Counted from the stretch's first letter, positions 26,597-37,855 are shown. The stretch is 64,000 nt of DNA from Antarctobacter aquimaris (GCF_900184945.1 NZ_FXYF01000010.1:113346-177345); one strand, 5' to 3'. The notes: generated by a model not told the origin, from the letters alone. Made by a program: numbers and translations.

Positions 26597-28104
26597 GCTA
26601 TCAGGCTCTGCCCGGTCATTTCCTCGGGCTTCGGCAAGTCCATGAGCTGCAACAGGGTCGGCGCCACGTCGGCCAGCCGCCCGTCCCGCAGCTGCGTCAC
26701 ATCGGGCGCACCGTAGAGGATCACCGGCACGGGGTTCGTGGTGTGCGCGGTGTGCGGTCCGCCGGTTTCCGGGTCCACCATCGTCTCGCAGTTGCCGTGA
26801 TCGGCGATGATCAGCAGCGCGCCGCCGGTTTCCTCGAGCTTGGCCACCACCTGCCCCAGCCCCTTGTCGACCGCCTCGCAGGCCTTCATCGCCGCCTGCA
26901 GGTCGCCGGTATGACCCACCATGTCCGGGTTGGCGTAGTTCACGACGATCAGGTCATAGCCCTTGCCGATGGCTTCGACGAACTTTTCCGTGACCTCGGC
27001 CGAGGACATCTCGGGTTGCATGTCATAGGTCGCCACCTTGGGCGATTTCGGCATGAAACGGTCCTCGTGCGGCTCGGGCGTTTCCTTGCCGCCGTTCAGG
27101 AAAAAGGTGACGTGCGGGTATTTCTCGGTCTCCGCCAGGCGGAACTGCGTCAGCCCATGCTTGGCCACCCATTCGCCCAGCGTGTTGCGGATGTCGCGGG
27201 GCGGAAACACCGCCGTCATGTGCGGCCGCAGGACATCGGAATACTCGACCATGCCCAGAACGGCGGAAAACGGCGCGTGGCCGGGACGGTCGAAACCGTC
27301 GAATTCGGGCAGGATCAGCGCCTCGAGGATCTCGCGCGCCCGGTCGGCGCGGAAGTTGACGAAAAACAGCCCGTCGTTTTCGCTGTGGATGCCCGCATAG
27401 CCGGCGATGGCGGTCGGCAGGATGAACTCATCGGTCTCGCCCCGCTCATGCGCGGCGCGGACGGCCTCTGTCGCGCTGGCGGCGGCGTGACCTTCTCCCG
27501 CGCGGATGCAGCGCCAGGCCTTTTCGACACGGTCCCAACGCGTGTCGCGGTCCATGGCAAAGTAGCGCCCGGTCACCGTGGCGATCCGCGCGCCCTGCGG
27601 CAGCGCGGCCTCCAGCGCGGCGATCTGCTCGGCGGCGGATTGCGGCGGCACGTCGCGCCCGTCGGTAAAGGCATGGATCCGCACCTCCAGCCCCGCATCG
27701 GTCAGCGCACGGGCGGCGGCGGCGATGTGGTCCTGGTGGGCATGGACACCGCCCGGCGAGGCAAGCCCGGCGAGGTGCGCGATACCGCCCTTGGACTTCA
27801 CCGTTTCGGCGAAATCCCGCAGTGCCGCGTTGTCGAAAAAGGAGCCGTCCTCGATGGCCAGGTCGATCTGCCCGAGGTCCATGGCCACCACCCGGCCCGC
27901 GCCGATGTTGGTATGGCCGACCTCGGAATTGCCCATCTGCCCGCTGGGCAGGCCGACGTCCGGGCCATAGGTGACCAGCGTGGCATGGGGGCAGGTGGCG
28001 GTCAGGCGATCCATGGTGGGGGTATGGGCAAGCCTGGGTGCGTTGTTTGCCTCATCGTCACGCAGGCCCCAGCCGTCGAGAATGCAGAGGATGACGGGTT
28101 TCAT
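26593..28104 (-). CDS. gpmI: 2,3-bisphosphoglycerate-independent phosphoglycerate mutase
   Basis: A 503-residue Mn2+-dependent glycolytic enzyme that interconverts 3- and 2-phosphoglycerate. Motifs include ILDGWGLRDD, the catalytic Ser region SGQMGNSEVGHTNIGAGR, HAFTDGRDVPP and IIADHGNCETM. The start at 28104 is the family start; the longer frame upstream is not conserved. It is first in the gpmI-envC-ctpA unit, overlapping envC by 4 bases. Confidence 0.95.
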   Translation of the reverse strand: MKPVILCILDGWGLRDDEANNAPRLAHTPTMDRLTATCPHATLVTYGPDVGLPSGQMGNSEVGHTNIGAGRVVAMDLGQIDLAIEDGSFFDNAALRDFAETVKSKGGIAHLAGLASPGGVHAHQDHIAAAARALTDAGLEVRIHAFTDGRDVPPQSAAEQIAALEAALPQGARIATVTGRYFAMDRDTRWDRVEKAWRCIRAGEGHAAASATEAVRAAHERGETDEFILPTAIAGYAGIHSENDGLFFVNFRADRAREILEALILPEFDGFDRPGHAPFSAVLGMVEYSDVLRPHMTAVFPPRDIRNTLGEWVAKHGLTQFRLAETEKYPHVTFFLNGGKETPEPHEDRFMPKSPKVATYDMQPEMSSAEVTEKFVEAIGKGYDLIVVNYANPDMVGHTGDLQAAMKACEAVDKGLGQVVAKLEETGGALLIIADHGNCETMVDPETGGPHTAHTTNPVPVILYGAPDVTQLRDGRLADVAPTLLQLMDLPKPEEMTGQSLIA

Positions 28105-28369
28105 GACAATGGCCCTCCGGTATGCTGTCGCGGAGGGTGTAGCAGGCGCGGCGGGCGATGTGGAGGGGCGATCCGCCCCGGCGCCCCGGGGACTTGGCGG
28201 GCTGGATCCGCCGGAAAGGGGCTTGCGTCCGAGGCCCGGCGGAACAAGGCGCTTTTGCGGCAACGGTCGCTGCCTTTGTGCGCGTGACAGAGCGGCGCTC
28301 TGGCGTCGGCAGACGGACATGCTATGTGTGCACAAAGCGCCCCGGCGCACCGCCCGATCGAGGACCGAC

Positions 28370-29116
28370 ATGACCCACACGACCGCCCTGACCACCGTCG
28401 CCGCCGCTCTGACCCTTGCGCTGACGCCGCTGTCGGCCCAGGCCAACGACAACCTGCTGCAATTCGAACTGGGCCTTGGGGCAGGCGTCGCACCGGCTTA
28501 TGAAGGCGCGCAGAAATATACCACCGGGCCAGCCATCTCGGGCGGGTTGAGCGCGCTGGACTGGTGGGTGTTCAACCTCGACAAGGGCGACGGCATGGGC
28601 TTCAGCTTTGGCCCCTCCTTCCGCTACCTGGCAGAGCGCGACGACAAGGATTACAAGCGGCTGGCCGGCATCGACGACGTGGACGCGGCGCTGGAACTGG
28701 GCGCCAAGCTGGCCTACCGGATGCCCAACAGCGAAGTGTTTGGCGCGGTGCGCATGGGCGTGACCGGGCATGACGGCGTGGTCATGGACGTGGGTGTGGA
28801 TGCGATCCTGTTCCCGGCCTCGGGGACCGAATTCCGTGTCGGCCCGCGCATCACGATGGCCAGCGACGCCTATGCCGACACCTATTTCACGGTGCCGACC
28901 GGGGCCTTCCTGCCCGCCTACGACGCCGACGGCGGCCTGCATTCCTACGGCATCGAGATGAGCCTGCGGCACGACTTCAACGACCAGTGGGCGATCAAGG
29001 GCACGGTGGGCTGGACGCAGCTGGCCGGATCGATCGGCGACTCGCCGGTCGTGCAGGAGCGCAATGCGGGCACGATCAGCGTGGTGGTGCTGCGCAAGTT
29101 CGACTGGCGCTGGTAA
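28370..29116 (+). CDS. MipA/OmpV family outer membrane protein
   Basis: A 248-residue outer-membrane beta-barrel. Signal peptide MTHTTALTTVAAALTLALTP ends at AQA; the mature part starts with LLQFELGLGAGVAPAYEGA, the typical MipA opening. It continues with alternating strands (GFSFGPSFRYLAERDD, EFRVGPRITMASDAY) and ends on VVLRKFDWRW with a terminal aromatic residue as barrel proteins require. Family members bind lytic transglycosylase complexes or act as porin-like proteins. Divergent from gpmI. The 265-bp intergenic region shows nothing else. Confidence 0.85.
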   Translation: MTHTTALTTVAAALTLALTPLSAQANDNLLQFELGLGAGVAPAYEGAQKYTTGPAISGGLSALDWWVFNLDKGDGMGFSFGPSFRYLAERDDKDYKRLAGIDDVDAALELGAKLAYRMPNSEVFGAVRMGVTGHDGVVMDVGVDAILFPASGTEFRVGPRITMASDAYADTYFTVPTGAFLPAYDADGGLHSYGIEMSLRHDFNDQWAIKGTVGWTQLAGSIGDSPVVQERNAGTISVVVLRKFDWRW

Positions 29117-29133
29117 AAGGCGGCCCAGCGGGC

Positions 29134-29152
29134 GGTGGGTTGAAAACCCACC
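29134..29152. repeat. REP-like hairpin
   Basis: GGTGGGTTGAAAACCCACC: a perfect 8-bp stem with a 3-base loop, followed by CTACCCCG. It lies between convergent mipA and carB. This hairpin type recurs in many Rhodobacterales genomes as a REP-like extragenic element, from general knowledge; only one copy was noticed here. Confidence 0.55.
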
Positions 29153-29229
29153 CTACCCCGGCTGCGGTGGTGGCGCTGACGCGCCCTGAGAAAGGCGTTC
29201 CGCCTGCGCCAAGACGCAGGCAGACCACC

Positions 29230-32200
29230 TCACCCCTGTAGCGATTTCACCATCAGCTCGCCCTCTTCCCGCGCCTTCATCGCCAGCGCCGCCGCATGGG
29301 CGCCCGCGCCGGTGGTGAAGTACGGGATCTTGTCGTAGAGCGCGACCGAGCGGATCTCGCGCGAGTCGGTGACGGCAGCCGCGCCCTCGGTGGTGTTGAT
29401 CACCAGGTGAATCCTGCCGTCCTTCATCGCGTCGACGATATTCGGGCGGCCCTCGTAGACCTTCTTGACCAGCTGGCAGGCGATGTCGTGCGCCGCGAGG
29501 AACGACGCGGTGCCAGCGGTCGCCACGATGTCAAACCCGAGATCGACCAGGATGCGCGCGCAGTCGACCAGCTGCATGGTCTTGTCCTGATCCTTGATCG
29601 AAAAGAACACGGTGCCTTCGGTCGGTAGAACCGTCCCCGCGCCCATCTGCGCCTTGAGGAAGGCGCGGGCAAAGGAACGGTCCCAGCCCATGACCTCGCC
29701 GGTGGAGCGCATCTCGGGGCCGAGGATGGTGTCGACGCCGGGGAAGCGGGCGAAGGGCAGTACCGCCTCCTTGACCGAAAACCACGGCATGTCCGGATCG
29801 GCCAGCGTCATCGGGTCGGCCATCGGCAGGTCGCTGTCGTAGTCGGTATCCTCGGGGTAGCCTTCGCGCAGCGGGAAATTCGACAGCGGCTCGCCCGCCA
29901 TGATGCGCGCGGCGATCGAGGCGATGGCGCTGTCGGTCGCCTTGGCGACAAAGGGCACGGTGCGCGAGGCGCGGGGGTTCACCTCGATCAGATAGATCTC
30001 GTCGTCCTTGATGGCGAACTGCACGTTCATCAGGCCGACCACGTTCAGCGCGCGGGCCAGCGCGTGGGTCTGCCGCTCGACCTCGTCCAGCAGCGTCCTG
30101 GACAGCGAGTAGGGCGGCAGGGAGCAGGCGGAGTCGCCCGAGTGCACGCCGGCCTCCTCGATGTGCTGCATGATACCGGCGACGTGAACGTTCTGCCCGT
30201 CACACAGCGCATCGACGTCCAGCTCGACCGCGCCGGACAGGTAGCTGTCCAGCAGCACCGGGCTGTCGCCCGACACGACGACCGCCTCGTTGATGTAGCG
30301 GCGCAGGTGGTCCATGTCGCGCACGATCTCCATCGCGCGGCCGCCCAGCACATAGGAGGGGCGGATCACCAGCGGAAAGCCGATGCTCTCGGCGATGGCC
30401 AGCGCCTGCGCGTCGGTCGAGGCGATGCCGTTGTGCGGCTGCTTCAGGCCCAGCTGGTTGACCAGCGCCTGGAACCGCTCGCGGTCCTCGGCCAGGTCGA
30501 TGGCGTCGGGCGTGGTGCCGAGGATCGGGATGCCCTCGTCATGCAGCGCATTGGCCAGCTTCAGCGGCGTCTGGCCGCCGAACTGGACGATGACCCCGTG
30601 CAGGGTGCCGTTGTCCTGCTCGACCCGCAGGATCTCCATGACGTGTTCGAAGGTCAGCGGCTCGAAGTAGAGGCGGTCCGAGGTGTCGTAGTCGGTCGAC
30701 ACGGTCTCGGGGTTGCAGTTGACCATGATCGTCTCGTAGCCGACATCGCTGAGCGCAAAGCAGGCGTGGCAGCAGCAGTAGTCGAACTCGATCCCCTGGC
30801 CGATGCGGTTGGGACCGCCGCCGAGGATGACGACCTTTTTCCGGTCAGAGGGGCGCGCCTCGCATTCCACCTCGCCCATCATGGGCATCTCGTAGGTGGA
30901 ATACATGTAAGGGGTCTGGGCCTCGAACTCGGCCGCGCAGGTGTCGATCCGCTTGAACACGGCGGTGACGCCCAGCGCGTGACGGCGGCTGCGCACGTCC
31001 TGTTCGGCAAAGCCGGTCAGCTTGGCCAGACGTGCGTCGGTGAAGCCCAGCATCTTGAGCGCGCGCATCCCGTCGGCGTCCTGCGGCAGGCCATTGGCGC
31101 GCACCTCGGCCTCGGCCTCGACGATCTCGCGGATGCGGGCCAGGAACCAGGGGTCATAGGCCGTGGCGCCCTGGATTTCGAGGTCCGACAACCCGTGGCG
31201 CATGGCCTGCGCGATGGTGCGCAGGCGGTCGGGGGTCTGGTCGGACAGCGCCTTGATCACGGCGGACTTGTCCCCTGCGGGGGACCAGGCGTCGGCACCG
31301 ACGCCGGGAATGAGCACCTCGTCAAAGCCGGTCAGGCCGGATTCCATCGAGGCCAGCGCCTTTTGCATCGACTCGTGGATGGTACGGCCGATGGCCATGG
31401 CCTCGCCCACCGATTTCATCGCGGTGGTCAGCTTGGGCTCGGCGCCCGGGAACTTTTCAAAGGCGAACTTCGGGATCTTGGTCACGACGTAGTCGATGGT
31501 CGGCTCGAAGGAGGCGGGCGTCACCTTGGTGATGTCGTTGTCCAGTTCGTCCAGCGTGTAGCCGACAGCCAGCTTGGCGGCGATCTTGGCAATCGGGAAC
31601 CCCGTCGCCTTGGAGGCGAGCGCCGAGGATCGCGACACGCGCGGGTTCATCTCGATCACGACCATGCGACCGTCTTCCGGGTTCACCGCCCACTGCACGT
31701 TCGACCCGCCGGTCTCCACCCCGATCTCGCGCAGAACGGCGATGGAGCCGTTGCGCATGATCTGGTATTCCTTGTCGGTCAGCGTCAGCGCGGGGGCGAC
31801 GGTGATGCTGTCGCCGGTGTGCACGCCCATCGGATCGACGTTCTCGATGGCGCAGACGATGATCGCGTTGTCCGCCTTGTCGCGGACGACCTCCATCTCG
31901 AATTCCTTCCAGCCCAGCAGGCTTTCGTCGATCAGGATCTGGCCCACGGGCGAGGCGTCCATGCCCGAGCGGCAGTAATGGATGTAGTCCTCGCGGTTGT
32001 AGGCCACGCCGCCGCCGGTGCCGCCCAGGGTATAGGCGGGGCGGATGATGGCGGGCAGGCCGACGTATTCCAGCGCCTCCAGCGCGATCTCGACGCCCTT
32101 GGCCAGGTCGCGCTTGCCGTTGTCCTTCTTGGGGGCGGTGACGATCGTCGCCTTGGGGTTTTCCAGGCCGATGCGGTCCATCGCCTCGCGGAACAGCTTG

Positions 32201-32586
32201 CGGTCCTCGGCCATCTCGATGGCGGCGCGCTTGGCGCCGATCATCTCGACGCCGTATTTCTCCAGCACGCCCATTTCCTCGAGCGCCAGCGAAGTGTTCA
32301 GCCCGGTCTGCCCGCCCATGGTGGGCAGCAGCGCGTCGGGGCGTTCCTTTTCGATGATCTTGGCGACGATCTCGGGGGTGATCGGCTCGATGTAGGTGGC
32401 GTCGGCCAGTTCCGGGTCGGTCATGATGGTGGCCGGGTTCGAGTTCACCAGGATGACCCGGTATCCCTCTTCGCGCAGGGCCTTGCAGGCCTGGGCGCCG
32501 GAGTAATCGAACTCGCAGGCCTGTCCGATGACGATGGGCCCCGCGCCGATGATCATGATGGACTTGATGTCGGTACGCTTGGGCAT
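29230..32586 (-). CDS. carB: Carbamoyl-phosphate synthase large subunit
   Basis: A 1118-residue synthetase that makes carbamoyl phosphate from bicarbonate, ammonia and 2 ATP for arginine and pyrimidines. It shows the two duplicated ATP-grasp halves, with [20 protein letters not shown] near the N-terminus and [20 protein letters not shown] in the second half. [16 protein letters not shown] and [17 protein letters not shown] mark the nucleotide sites, and a C-terminal MGS-like allosteric domain follows. The start at 32586 (MPKRTDIKS) is the family start. carA is not in this window. Confidence 0.97.
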   Translation of the reverse strand: MPKRTDIKSIMIIGAGPIVIGQACEFDYSGAQACKALREEGYRVILVNSNPATIMTDPELADATYIEPITPEIVAKIIEKERPDALLPTMGGQTGLNTSLALEEMGVLEKYGVEMIGAKRAAIEMAEDRKLFREAMDRIGLENPKATIVTAPKKDNGKRDLAKGVEIALEALEYVGLPAIIRPAYTLGGTGGGVAYNREDYIHYCRSGMDASPVGQILIDESLLGWKEFEMEVVRDKADNAIIVCAIENVDPMGVHTGDSITVAPALTLTDKEYQIMRNGSIAVLREIGVETGGSNVQWAVNPEDGRMVVIEMNPRVSRSSALASKATGFPIAKIAAKLAVGYTLDELDNDITKVTPASFEPTIDYVVTKIPKFAFEKFPGAEPKLTTAMKSVGEAMAIGRTIHESMQKALASMESGLTGFDEVLIPGVGADAWSPAGDKSAVIKALSDQTPDRLRTIAQAMRHGLSDLEIQGATAYDPWFLARIREIVEAEAEVRANGLPQDADGMRALKMLGFTDARLAKLTGFAEQDVRSRRHALGVTAVFKRIDTCAAEFEAQTPYMYSTYEMPMMGEVECEARPSDRKKVVILGGGPNRIGQGIEFDYCCCHACFALSDVGYETIMVNCNPETVSTDYDTSDRLYFEPLTFEHVMEILRVEQDNGTLHGVIVQFGGQTPLKLANALHDEGIPILGTTPDAIDLAEDRERFQALVNQLGLKQPHNGIASTDAQALAIAESIGFPLVIRPSYVLGGRAMEIVRDMDHLRRYINEAVVVSGDSPVLLDSYLSGAVELDVDALCDGQNVHVAGIMQHIEEAGVHSGDSACSLPPYSLSRTLLDEVERQTHALARALNVVGLMNVQFAIKDDEIYLIEVNPRASRTVPFVAKATDSAIASIAARIMAGEPLSNFPLREGYPEDTDYDSDLPMADPMTLADPDMPWFSVKEAVLPFARFPGVDTILGPEMRSTGEVMGWDRSFARAFLKAQMGAGTVLPTEGTVFFSIKDQDKTMQLVDCARILVDLGFDIVATAGTASFLAAHDIACQLVKKVYEGRPNIVDAMKDGRIHLVINTTEGAAAVTDSREIRSVALYDKIPYFTTGAGAHAAALAMKAREEGELMVKSLQG

Positions 32587-32757
32587 CGTCGGCTCCGTCT
32601 GTGTCCCGCGGCCGGATGACCCGGGAGTCCTCTCGCAAATTGTCGGCGTTATAGACGGCGCGCCCCCAAGCGCAAGCCTCGAAACCGGCGGCAAGGCCGG
32701 CAGGGCCGAACCCACTGCCTCTCTCTGCCTTGTGACCGTCGCACGGGGGATGCCGAG

Positions 32758-33486
32758 ATGAGCCTTTTGTCGGACGTTCAGGCCCTTGTACCGCGCCGGT
32801 CCCGGCTCTGGGCCGGGTTCGTCGGCTTGTTTGTTGTGGGGCCCGTGGTGATCGCCTTGGCCTTTCCACCGAACCTGATGTTTCCCCTGCTGTTCGGCTT
32901 TACCGCGCTGGGGCTGGTGCTGCTGCACCTGACGCCGGGGTTCGAATGGCGGTCGCTGGCGCGGGGCGCGGGGCGGATCGACTGGCGGCGCGTGGCGGGC
33001 TTCGCGCTGGCGACGATCATGGTCGGCTCCGGCGCGCTGTGGCTGACGGCGCCGGGGGCGACATTCTTCCTGGTCTGGCACAGCCTGGCGCTGATGCTGA
33101 TGATCGCGGCGCTATGCCCGGTGCTGTCGGCCCTGCCGCAGGAGCGGGTGTTCCGGCCGCTGTCCTTTCGCCGCTACGGCGGGCTATTGCCCGGAGGCGA
33201 CACCGCGCCGCTGGTGCTGAACGCCGTGCTGTTTTCGTTGGCGCACCTGATGTGCTGGAGCTGGATCGCCACGCTGATGACCTTTTCCGGCGGGCTGATC
33301 TTTGCCTGGGCCTACGAGCGGCGCGGCAACTTTCCAGAGGCGGTGATGCTGCATTCAGTGGCCGGAGTGATCGTCTTTGCGCTGGGGCTGAGGGCTTTCT
33401 TCTACTCGGGGAACGTTCAGCAGCCGTTCCAGGCCGGGGCGCGCGTCACACGGCAAGACCAGTTGATCTGTGTCAATTACAGTTGA
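32758..33486 (+). CDS. CPBP-type integral membrane protein
   Basis: A 242-residue protein with about seven hydrophobic helices. The [18 protein letters not shown] segment, [10 protein letters not shown] and [14 protein letters not shown] correspond to the conserved parts of the CPBP (Rce1/Abi) family of intramembrane proteases. Motif 1 normally has a Glu-Glu pair; here it is Gln-Glu, so activity is plausible but unproven. Its last codons overlap the FnrL/PpsR-like operator of bchE. The function in this location is unknown. Confidence 0.7.
   Translation: MSLLSDVQALVPRRSRLWAGFVGLFVVGPVVIALAFPPNLMFPLLFGFTALGLVLLHLTPGFEWRSLARGAGRIDWRRVAGFALATIMVGSGALWLTAPGATFFLVWHSLALMLMIAALCPVLSALPQERVFRPLSFRRYGGLLPGGDTAPLVLNAVLFSLAHLMCWSWIATLMTFSGGLIFAWAYERRGNFPEAVMLHSVAGVIVFALGLRAFFYSGNVQQPFQAGARVTRQDQLICVNYS
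33463..33476. promoter_or_regulatory. FnrL/FNR-type box upstream of bchE
   Basis: TTGATCTGTGTCAA matches the FNR-type TTGAT-N4-GTCAA layout. It ends 51 bp before the bchE ATG. An almost identical box (one base different) precedes the DUF6455 genes at 45160. FnrL is known to control bchE in Rhodobacter, so oxygen control is a reasonable inference. It overlaps the PpsR-like site. Confidence 0.7.
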
Positions 33487-33488
33487 CA
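33471..33488. promoter_or_regulatory. PpsR/CrtJ-type operator upstream of bchE
   Basis: TGTCAATTACAGTTGACA fits the TGT-N12-ACA consensus of the photosynthesis repressor PpsR/CrtJ. It overlaps the 3' end of the CPBP gene and the FNR-type box by 6 bp, 39 bp before the bchE ATG. A second, imperfect motif with a 13-bp spacer follows at 33496-33514. Confidence 0.72.
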
Positions 33489-33527
33489 TATTGAGTGTCA
33501 ACTTCTGCCAAACAGCGGAGGTCTGCC

Positions 33528-35216
33528 ATGCGAATCCTGTTCATCCACCCGAACTACCATTCTGGCGGGGCCGAGATCGCGGGCAATTGGCCGCCTGCCT
33601 GGGTCGCCTACCTGACGGGCCACCTGCGCCAGGCGGGGTTCGACGACATCCATTTCATCGACGCGATGACCAACGACATCGACGACGCGCGGCTGGGCGA
33701 CATGATCGCCGAATTGCAGCCCGATGCCGTGGGCCTCACCTCGATCACGCCCAACATCTATCGCGCCGAAGAGGCGTTGCGCATCGCACATGAGCGGGTG
33801 CCGAACGCGGTGCGCATCCTGGGCGGGGTCCATGCCACCTTCATGTACAAGCAGGTACTGTCCGAGGCGCCCTGGGTCGACGTGATCGTGCGGGGCGAGG
33901 GCGAGGAGATCGTCGTCAACCTGATGCTGGCCATCGCCACCGGCCGCTGGCCCGAGGACCGCCACCGCATTCACGGCCTGGCCTTCCGCGAGGGCGACGA
34001 GATCAAGGCAACGCCCGCCGCCTCGACCGTCAAGAACCTGGACGCGATCAAGCCGGACTGGTCGATCATCGACTGGGAGAAATACATCTACATTCCGCTG
34101 GGCACGCGGGTCGCCATTCCGAACATGGCGCGAGGTTGCCCCTTTACCTGTTCCTTCTGCTCGCAGTGGAAGTTCTGGCGCGACTACCGCGTGCGCGATC
34201 CCATCGCCGTTGTCGACGAGATCGAGGACCTTGTGAACACTCACGGCGTCGGCTTCTTCATCCTTGCGGACGAGGAGCCCACCATCAACCGCAAGAAGTT
34301 CACCCAGTTCTGCGAAGAGCTGATCGCCCGTGACCTGCCGCGCCGCGTGCAATGGGGCATCAACACCCGCGTGACCGACATCTACCGAGACCGCGACCTA
34401 TTGAAGTTCTACCGCAAGGCAGGCCTCGTGCACGTCTCCCTGGGCACCGAGGCGGCGGCGCAGCTGAAGCTGGACCTGTTCAACAAGGAAACCAAGGTCG
34501 AGGAGAACAAGGAGGCAATCCGCCTGCTGCGCGACGCCGACATCTTTACCGAGGCGCAGTTCATCGTCGGTCTCGACAACGAGACGCCCGAGACGCTGGA
34601 AGAAACCTTCCGGATGGCCTGGGACTGGCAGCCGGACCTGGCCAACTGGTCGATGTACACGCCCTGGCCCTTTACCCCGCTGTTCCAGGAACTGAAGGAC
34701 AAGGTCGAGATCTTCGACTTCTCGAAATACAACTTCGTGACCCCGATCATGAAGCCCGCCGCCATGACGCGGGGCGAATTACTGGACGGGGTGATGAAGA
34801 ACTACCGCCGCTTCTACATGCGAAAGGCGCTGTTCCACTACCCCTGGCGCGGCACCGGATACCGGCGGCGCTACCTGCTGGGTTGTCTCAAGGCCTTCCT
34901 CAAGGCGGGGGTCAACCGCACCTTCTACGACCTCGGCAAGGCGGGTTACTGGGGTCCGCAGACAAAGGCCAAGGTGCACTTCGACTTTGACGAATCGCGG
35001 CAACTGGCCGAGGCGCAGTTGGAGGACTGGGAAGCTGCCGCCGACCGCGCCGCGCGCGCCAAGGAGCGCCGCGAGGCGGTGCGCGACCAGATGAAGGAGC
35101 GCGCGCAGGACCGGGCGCAGGACCGGGAGACCGCCGAGGCGCCCAAACCGTTCCGGATGCCCGGCGAGGCGGTCAAGGCCTGCGGCGGAGGTGACCAGCA
35201 GATGGAAGACGTCTGA
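33528..35216 (+). CDS. bchE: Mg-protoporphyrin IX monomethyl ester anaerobic cyclase
   Basis: A 562-residue cobalamin-dependent radical-SAM enzyme that forms the fifth (isocyclic) ring of bacteriochlorophyll without oxygen. The N-terminal B12-binding-type domain (1-150) includes [20 protein letters not shown] and [13 protein letters not shown]. The radical-SAM Cys triad is Cys204, Cys208, Cys211 in [19 protein letters not shown]. The C-terminal region is charged and helical. An FnrL-like and a PpsR-like site lie upstream. The stop overlaps the bchJ ATG by one base, so the two are co-translated. No other photosynthesis gene is present in the window. Confidence 0.93.
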   Translation: MRILFIHPNYHSGGAEIAGNWPPAWVAYLTGHLRQAGFDDIHFIDAMTNDIDDARLGDMIAELQPDAVGLTSITPNIYRAEEALRIAHERVPNAVRILGGVHATFMYKQVLSEAPWVDVIVRGEGEEIVVNLMLAIATGRWPEDRHRIHGLAFREGDEIKATPAASTVKNLDAIKPDWSIIDWEKYIYIPLGTRVAIPNMARGCPFTCSFCSQWKFWRDYRVRDPIAVVDEIEDLVNTHGVGFFILADEEPTINRKKFTQFCEELIARDLPRRVQWGINTRVTDIYRDRDLLKFYRKAGLVHVSLGTEAAAQLKLDLFNKETKVEENKEAIRLLRDADIFTEAQFIVGLDNETPETLEETFRMAWDWQPDLANWSMYTPWPFTPLFQELKDKVEIFDFSKYNFVTPIMKPAAMTRGELLDGVMKNYRRFYMRKALFHYPWRGTGYRRRYLLGCLKAFLKAGVNRTFYDLGKAGYWGPQTKAKVHFDFDESRQLAEAQLEDWEAAADRAARAKERREAVRDQMKERAQDRAQDRETAEAPKPFRMPGEAVKACGGGDQQMEDV

Positions 35217-35779
35217 TGCCGCGCGACCTGTCGGGCGAGGGCGGCGCGCGGATCGGGCCGAACGCGATCCTGCAACTGGTGCCGGTGCTGGATGAAGAGA
35301 TCGGGGTGCCGGCGCGGATGGCACTGATGGCGGGCATCGGGGTGGCGGTGCCGTCGGGTGACCGCATGATCCCCGAGGCCCCCGCCATGCTGCTGCACGG
35401 CGAGGTCCGGGCGCGGTGCGGTGCAAGGGCGGCCGGGGTGCTGGCGCGCGCGGGACGGCGGACGGGACACTACATCCTGACCCACCGGATTCCGGACCTG
35501 GCGCAGGCTGTGCTGCGCGCGCTGCCCCGGCGCCTTGCGGCAAGGATGCTGTCGCGGGCGATCGCGAAACACGCCTGGACCTTTGCCGGGTCGGCCAGCT
35601 TCCACGTCGACGGCCCGTGGCGGTTCCGCATCACCGGGCAGCCCGATCTGAGCGACCCGGCGCGCGCCGCCTGGCACGCGGCGGTGTTCGAAACGCTGTA
35701 CCGCGCGCTGGTCCACCCCGCCGCGCGCTGCCGCGCGACGGCACTGCCCGACGGAAGCCTGTTCGACCTGAGCCTCTGA
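35216..35779 (+). CDS. bchJ: Bacteriochlorophyll biosynthesis protein BchJ
   Basis: A 187-residue protein of the BchJ/4VR family, historically called 4-vinyl reductase and now thought to handle a tetrapyrrole intermediate. Family features are RIGPNAILQLVPVLDEEIG, MIPEAPAMLLHGEVR and GSASFHVDGPWRFRI. It follows bchE with a one-base TGATG overlap, the same bchE-bchJ order as in Rhodobacter photosynthesis clusters. The downstream neighbour is aspS rather than bchG, which would follow in those clusters. Confidence 0.88.
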   Translation: MPRDLSGEGGARIGPNAILQLVPVLDEEIGVPARMALMAGIGVAVPSGDRMIPEAPAMLLHGEVRARCGARAAGVLARAGRRTGHYILTHRIPDLAQAVLRALPRRLAARMLSRAIAKHAWTFAGSASFHVDGPWRFRITGQPDLSDPARAAWHAAVFETLYRALVHPAARCRATALPDGSLFDLSL

Positions 35780-35974
35780 CCCGCCTGCCCCGCTGGGGGC
35801 CTGCCCTGACCGACCGCCGCCTTGCCCCCCCGTTGGCGTGCTATGGACCTTTTCCGGTGACACTGCCGGGCGGATCGCGCCGAATCGCGGCAAATCGGGG
35901 CGTCTCCCTTGACTTCCACCCGGTGTAGGGATGTATCGGCGCCTGACTTTTGCACATTCTTCAAGGGGCACGAC

Positions 35975-37756
35975 ATGCACGCCTACCGCAGCCATACCTG
36001 CGCCGGACTGACCAAGGCCAACGTCGGCGAAACCGTCCGCCTGTCGGGCTGGGTGCACCGCATCCGCGACCACGGCGGCGTTCTGTTCATCGACCTGCGC
36101 GACCATTACGGCGTGACGCAGGTGCTGTGCGACCCGGACAGCCCGGTGTTCAACGCGGTGGAAAAGGTGCGCAGCGAATGGTGCATCCGCATCGACGGCA
36201 CGGTAAAGGCGCGCGACGCCGCGCTGGTCAACCCCAAGATCCCGACCGGCGAGATCGAGGTCTTTGTCCGCGACCTCGAGGTGCTGGGCGAGGCGCAGGA
36301 ACTGCCGCTGATGGTCTTCGGCGACCAGGAATACCCCGAGGAGACCCGCCTGCGGCACCGCTACCTGGACCTGCGCCGCGACGCGATGCAGACCACGATG
36401 AAGCTGCGTTCGGACGTTGTCGCCTCCATGCGCAAGCGGATGTGGGGCAAGGGTTTCCGCGAGTACCAGACGCCGATCATCACCGCCTCCAGTCCCGAGG
36501 GCGCGCGCGACTTCCTGGTGCCGTCGCGGCTGCACCCGGGCAAGTTCTACGCGCTGCCGCAGGCGCCGCAGCAGTTCAAGCAGCTGATCATGGTGTCGGG
36601 CTACGACCGCTATTTCCAGATCGCGCCCTGCTTCCGCGACGAGGACCCGCGCGCCGATCGGTCGCCCACCGACTTCTACCAACTGGACATGGAGATGTCC
36701 TTTGTCACCCAGCAGGACATCTTTGACACCATCGGGCCGGTGCTGGCCGGGGTGTTCGAGGAATTCGCCGAAGGCAAAAAGGTGGACGACCCGGCGACCT
36801 GGCCGCAGATCCCCTATGCCGAGTCGGCGCTGAAATACGGCACCGACAAGCCCGACCTGCGCAACCCGATCGAGATGCAGGTGGTGTCCGAGCATTTCGC
36901 CGGCTCCGGCTTTGCCATCTTTGCCAAGCTGCTGGAGCAGGAGGGAACGGAGATCCGCGCGATCCCCGCGCCCGGCGGCGGCAGCCGCAAGTTCTGCGAC
37001 CGCATGAACGCCTGGGCGCAGAAAGAGGGCCTGCCGGGGATGGGCTACATTTTCTGGCGCGAGACCGATGGCGCGATGGAGGCGGCCGGTCCGCTGGCCA
37101 AGAACATCGGCCCCGAACGCACCGAGGCGATCCGCCAGCAGCTGGGCCTGGGCGTCGGCGACGCGGCCTTCTTCCTGGGCGGCAAGCCGCAGGCGTTCCA
37201 GCGCATCGCCGGCAAGGCGCGCGACGTGCTGGGCGCCGAGCTGGGCCTGATCGACGAGAACCGTTTTGCCTTTGCCTGGATCGTCGACTTCCCGATCTAC
37301 GAAAAGGACGAGGAAACCGGCGAGATCGACTTTGAACACAACCCCTTCTCCATGCCGCAGGGCGGGATGGAGGCGCTGATGGGCGACCCGATGAAGGTGC
37401 GCGGCTTCCAGTACGACCTGGCCTGCAACGGCTACGAGATCGTATCGGGCGCGATCCGTAACCACAAGCCCGAGGTCATGGTCAAGGCCTTCGAGATCGC
37501 GGGCTACGGCGAGGAAGAGGTCAAGAGCCGCTTTGGCGCGCTCTACAACGCCTTCCACTACGGCGCCCCGCCGCACGGCGGCTGTGCCGCGGGCATCGAC
37601 CGGATCGTGATGATCCTGGCGGGCACCTCGAATATCCGCGAGGTCATCATGTTCCCGATGAACCAGCGCGCCGAGGACCTGATGATGAACGCGCCCTCCG
37701 CGCCCAGCTCGGACCAGCTGATGGAACTGAGCCTGCGCGTCACCCCGCGCGACTGA
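35975..37756 (+). CDS. aspS: Aspartyl-tRNA synthetase
   Basis: A 593-residue class II synthetase that charges tRNA-Asp. The N-terminal OB-fold anticodon domain begins [20 protein letters not shown]. Motif 1 surrounds [20 protein letters not shown], motif 2 is [20 protein letters not shown], and motif 3 is [11 protein letters not shown]. The GAD insertion of bacterial AspRS is present. An AAGGGGC ribosome-binding site precedes the ATG at 35975. In Alphaproteobacteria this enzyme often also mischarges tRNA-Asn for GatCAB, which cannot be told here. A hairpin follows the stop. Confidence 0.96.
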   Translation: MHAYRSHTCAGLTKANVGETVRLSGWVHRIRDHGGVLFIDLRDHYGVTQVLCDPDSPVFNAVEKVRSEWCIRIDGTVKARDAALVNPKIPTGEIEVFVRDLEVLGEAQELPLMVFGDQEYPEETRLRHRYLDLRRDAMQTTMKLRSDVVASMRKRMWGKGFREYQTPIITASSPEGARDFLVPSRLHPGKFYALPQAPQQFKQLIMVSGYDRYFQIAPCFRDEDPRADRSPTDFYQLDMEMSFVTQQDIFDTIGPVLAGVFEEFAEGKKVDDPATWPQIPYAESALKYGTDKPDLRNPIEMQVVSEHFAGSGFAIFAKLLEQEGTEIRAIPAPGGGSRKFCDRMNAWAQKEGLPGMGYIFWRETDGAMEAAGPLAKNIGPERTEAIRQQLGLGVGDAAFFLGGKPQAFQRIAGKARDVLGAELGLIDENRFAFAWIVDFPIYEKDEETGEIDFEHNPFSMPQGGMEALMGDPMKVRGFQYDLACNGYEIVSGAIRNHKPEVMVKAFEIAGYGEEEVKSRFGALYNAFHYGAPPHGGCAAGIDRIVMILAGTSNIREVIMFPMNQRAEDLMMNAPSAPSSDQLMELSLRVTPRD

Positions 37757-37781
37757 CGCACGACCGGGGCGCTTTCCCGCC

Positions 37782-37805
37782 TGCACCGCCCGATGCGGCG
37801 GTGCA
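37782..37805 (+). terminator. Hairpin behind aspS
   Basis: Perfect 9-bp stem TGCACCGCC/GGCGGTGCA with loop CGATGC, 25 bp behind the aspS stop. No T-tract, so the terminator call is tentative. Confidence 0.45.
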
Positions 37806-37855
37806 TCCGCGCCGCACCGCGCCTATATTGGGCCTGTCCCCCATGAGGCAGGCCC

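Noticed and set aside
30064..32619. 851-codon rightward open frame
   Set aside because: Antisense to carB, whose motifs are complete; the frame reads as His/Gly/Val-rich shadow sequence.
33496..33514. Second PpsR-like motif near bchE
   Set aside because: TGT and ACA are separated by 13 bases, not 12, so it is not scored as a site.
34946..37786. 946-codon leftward open frame
   Set aside because: Antisense to bchE, bchJ and aspS, all of which have full family motifs.
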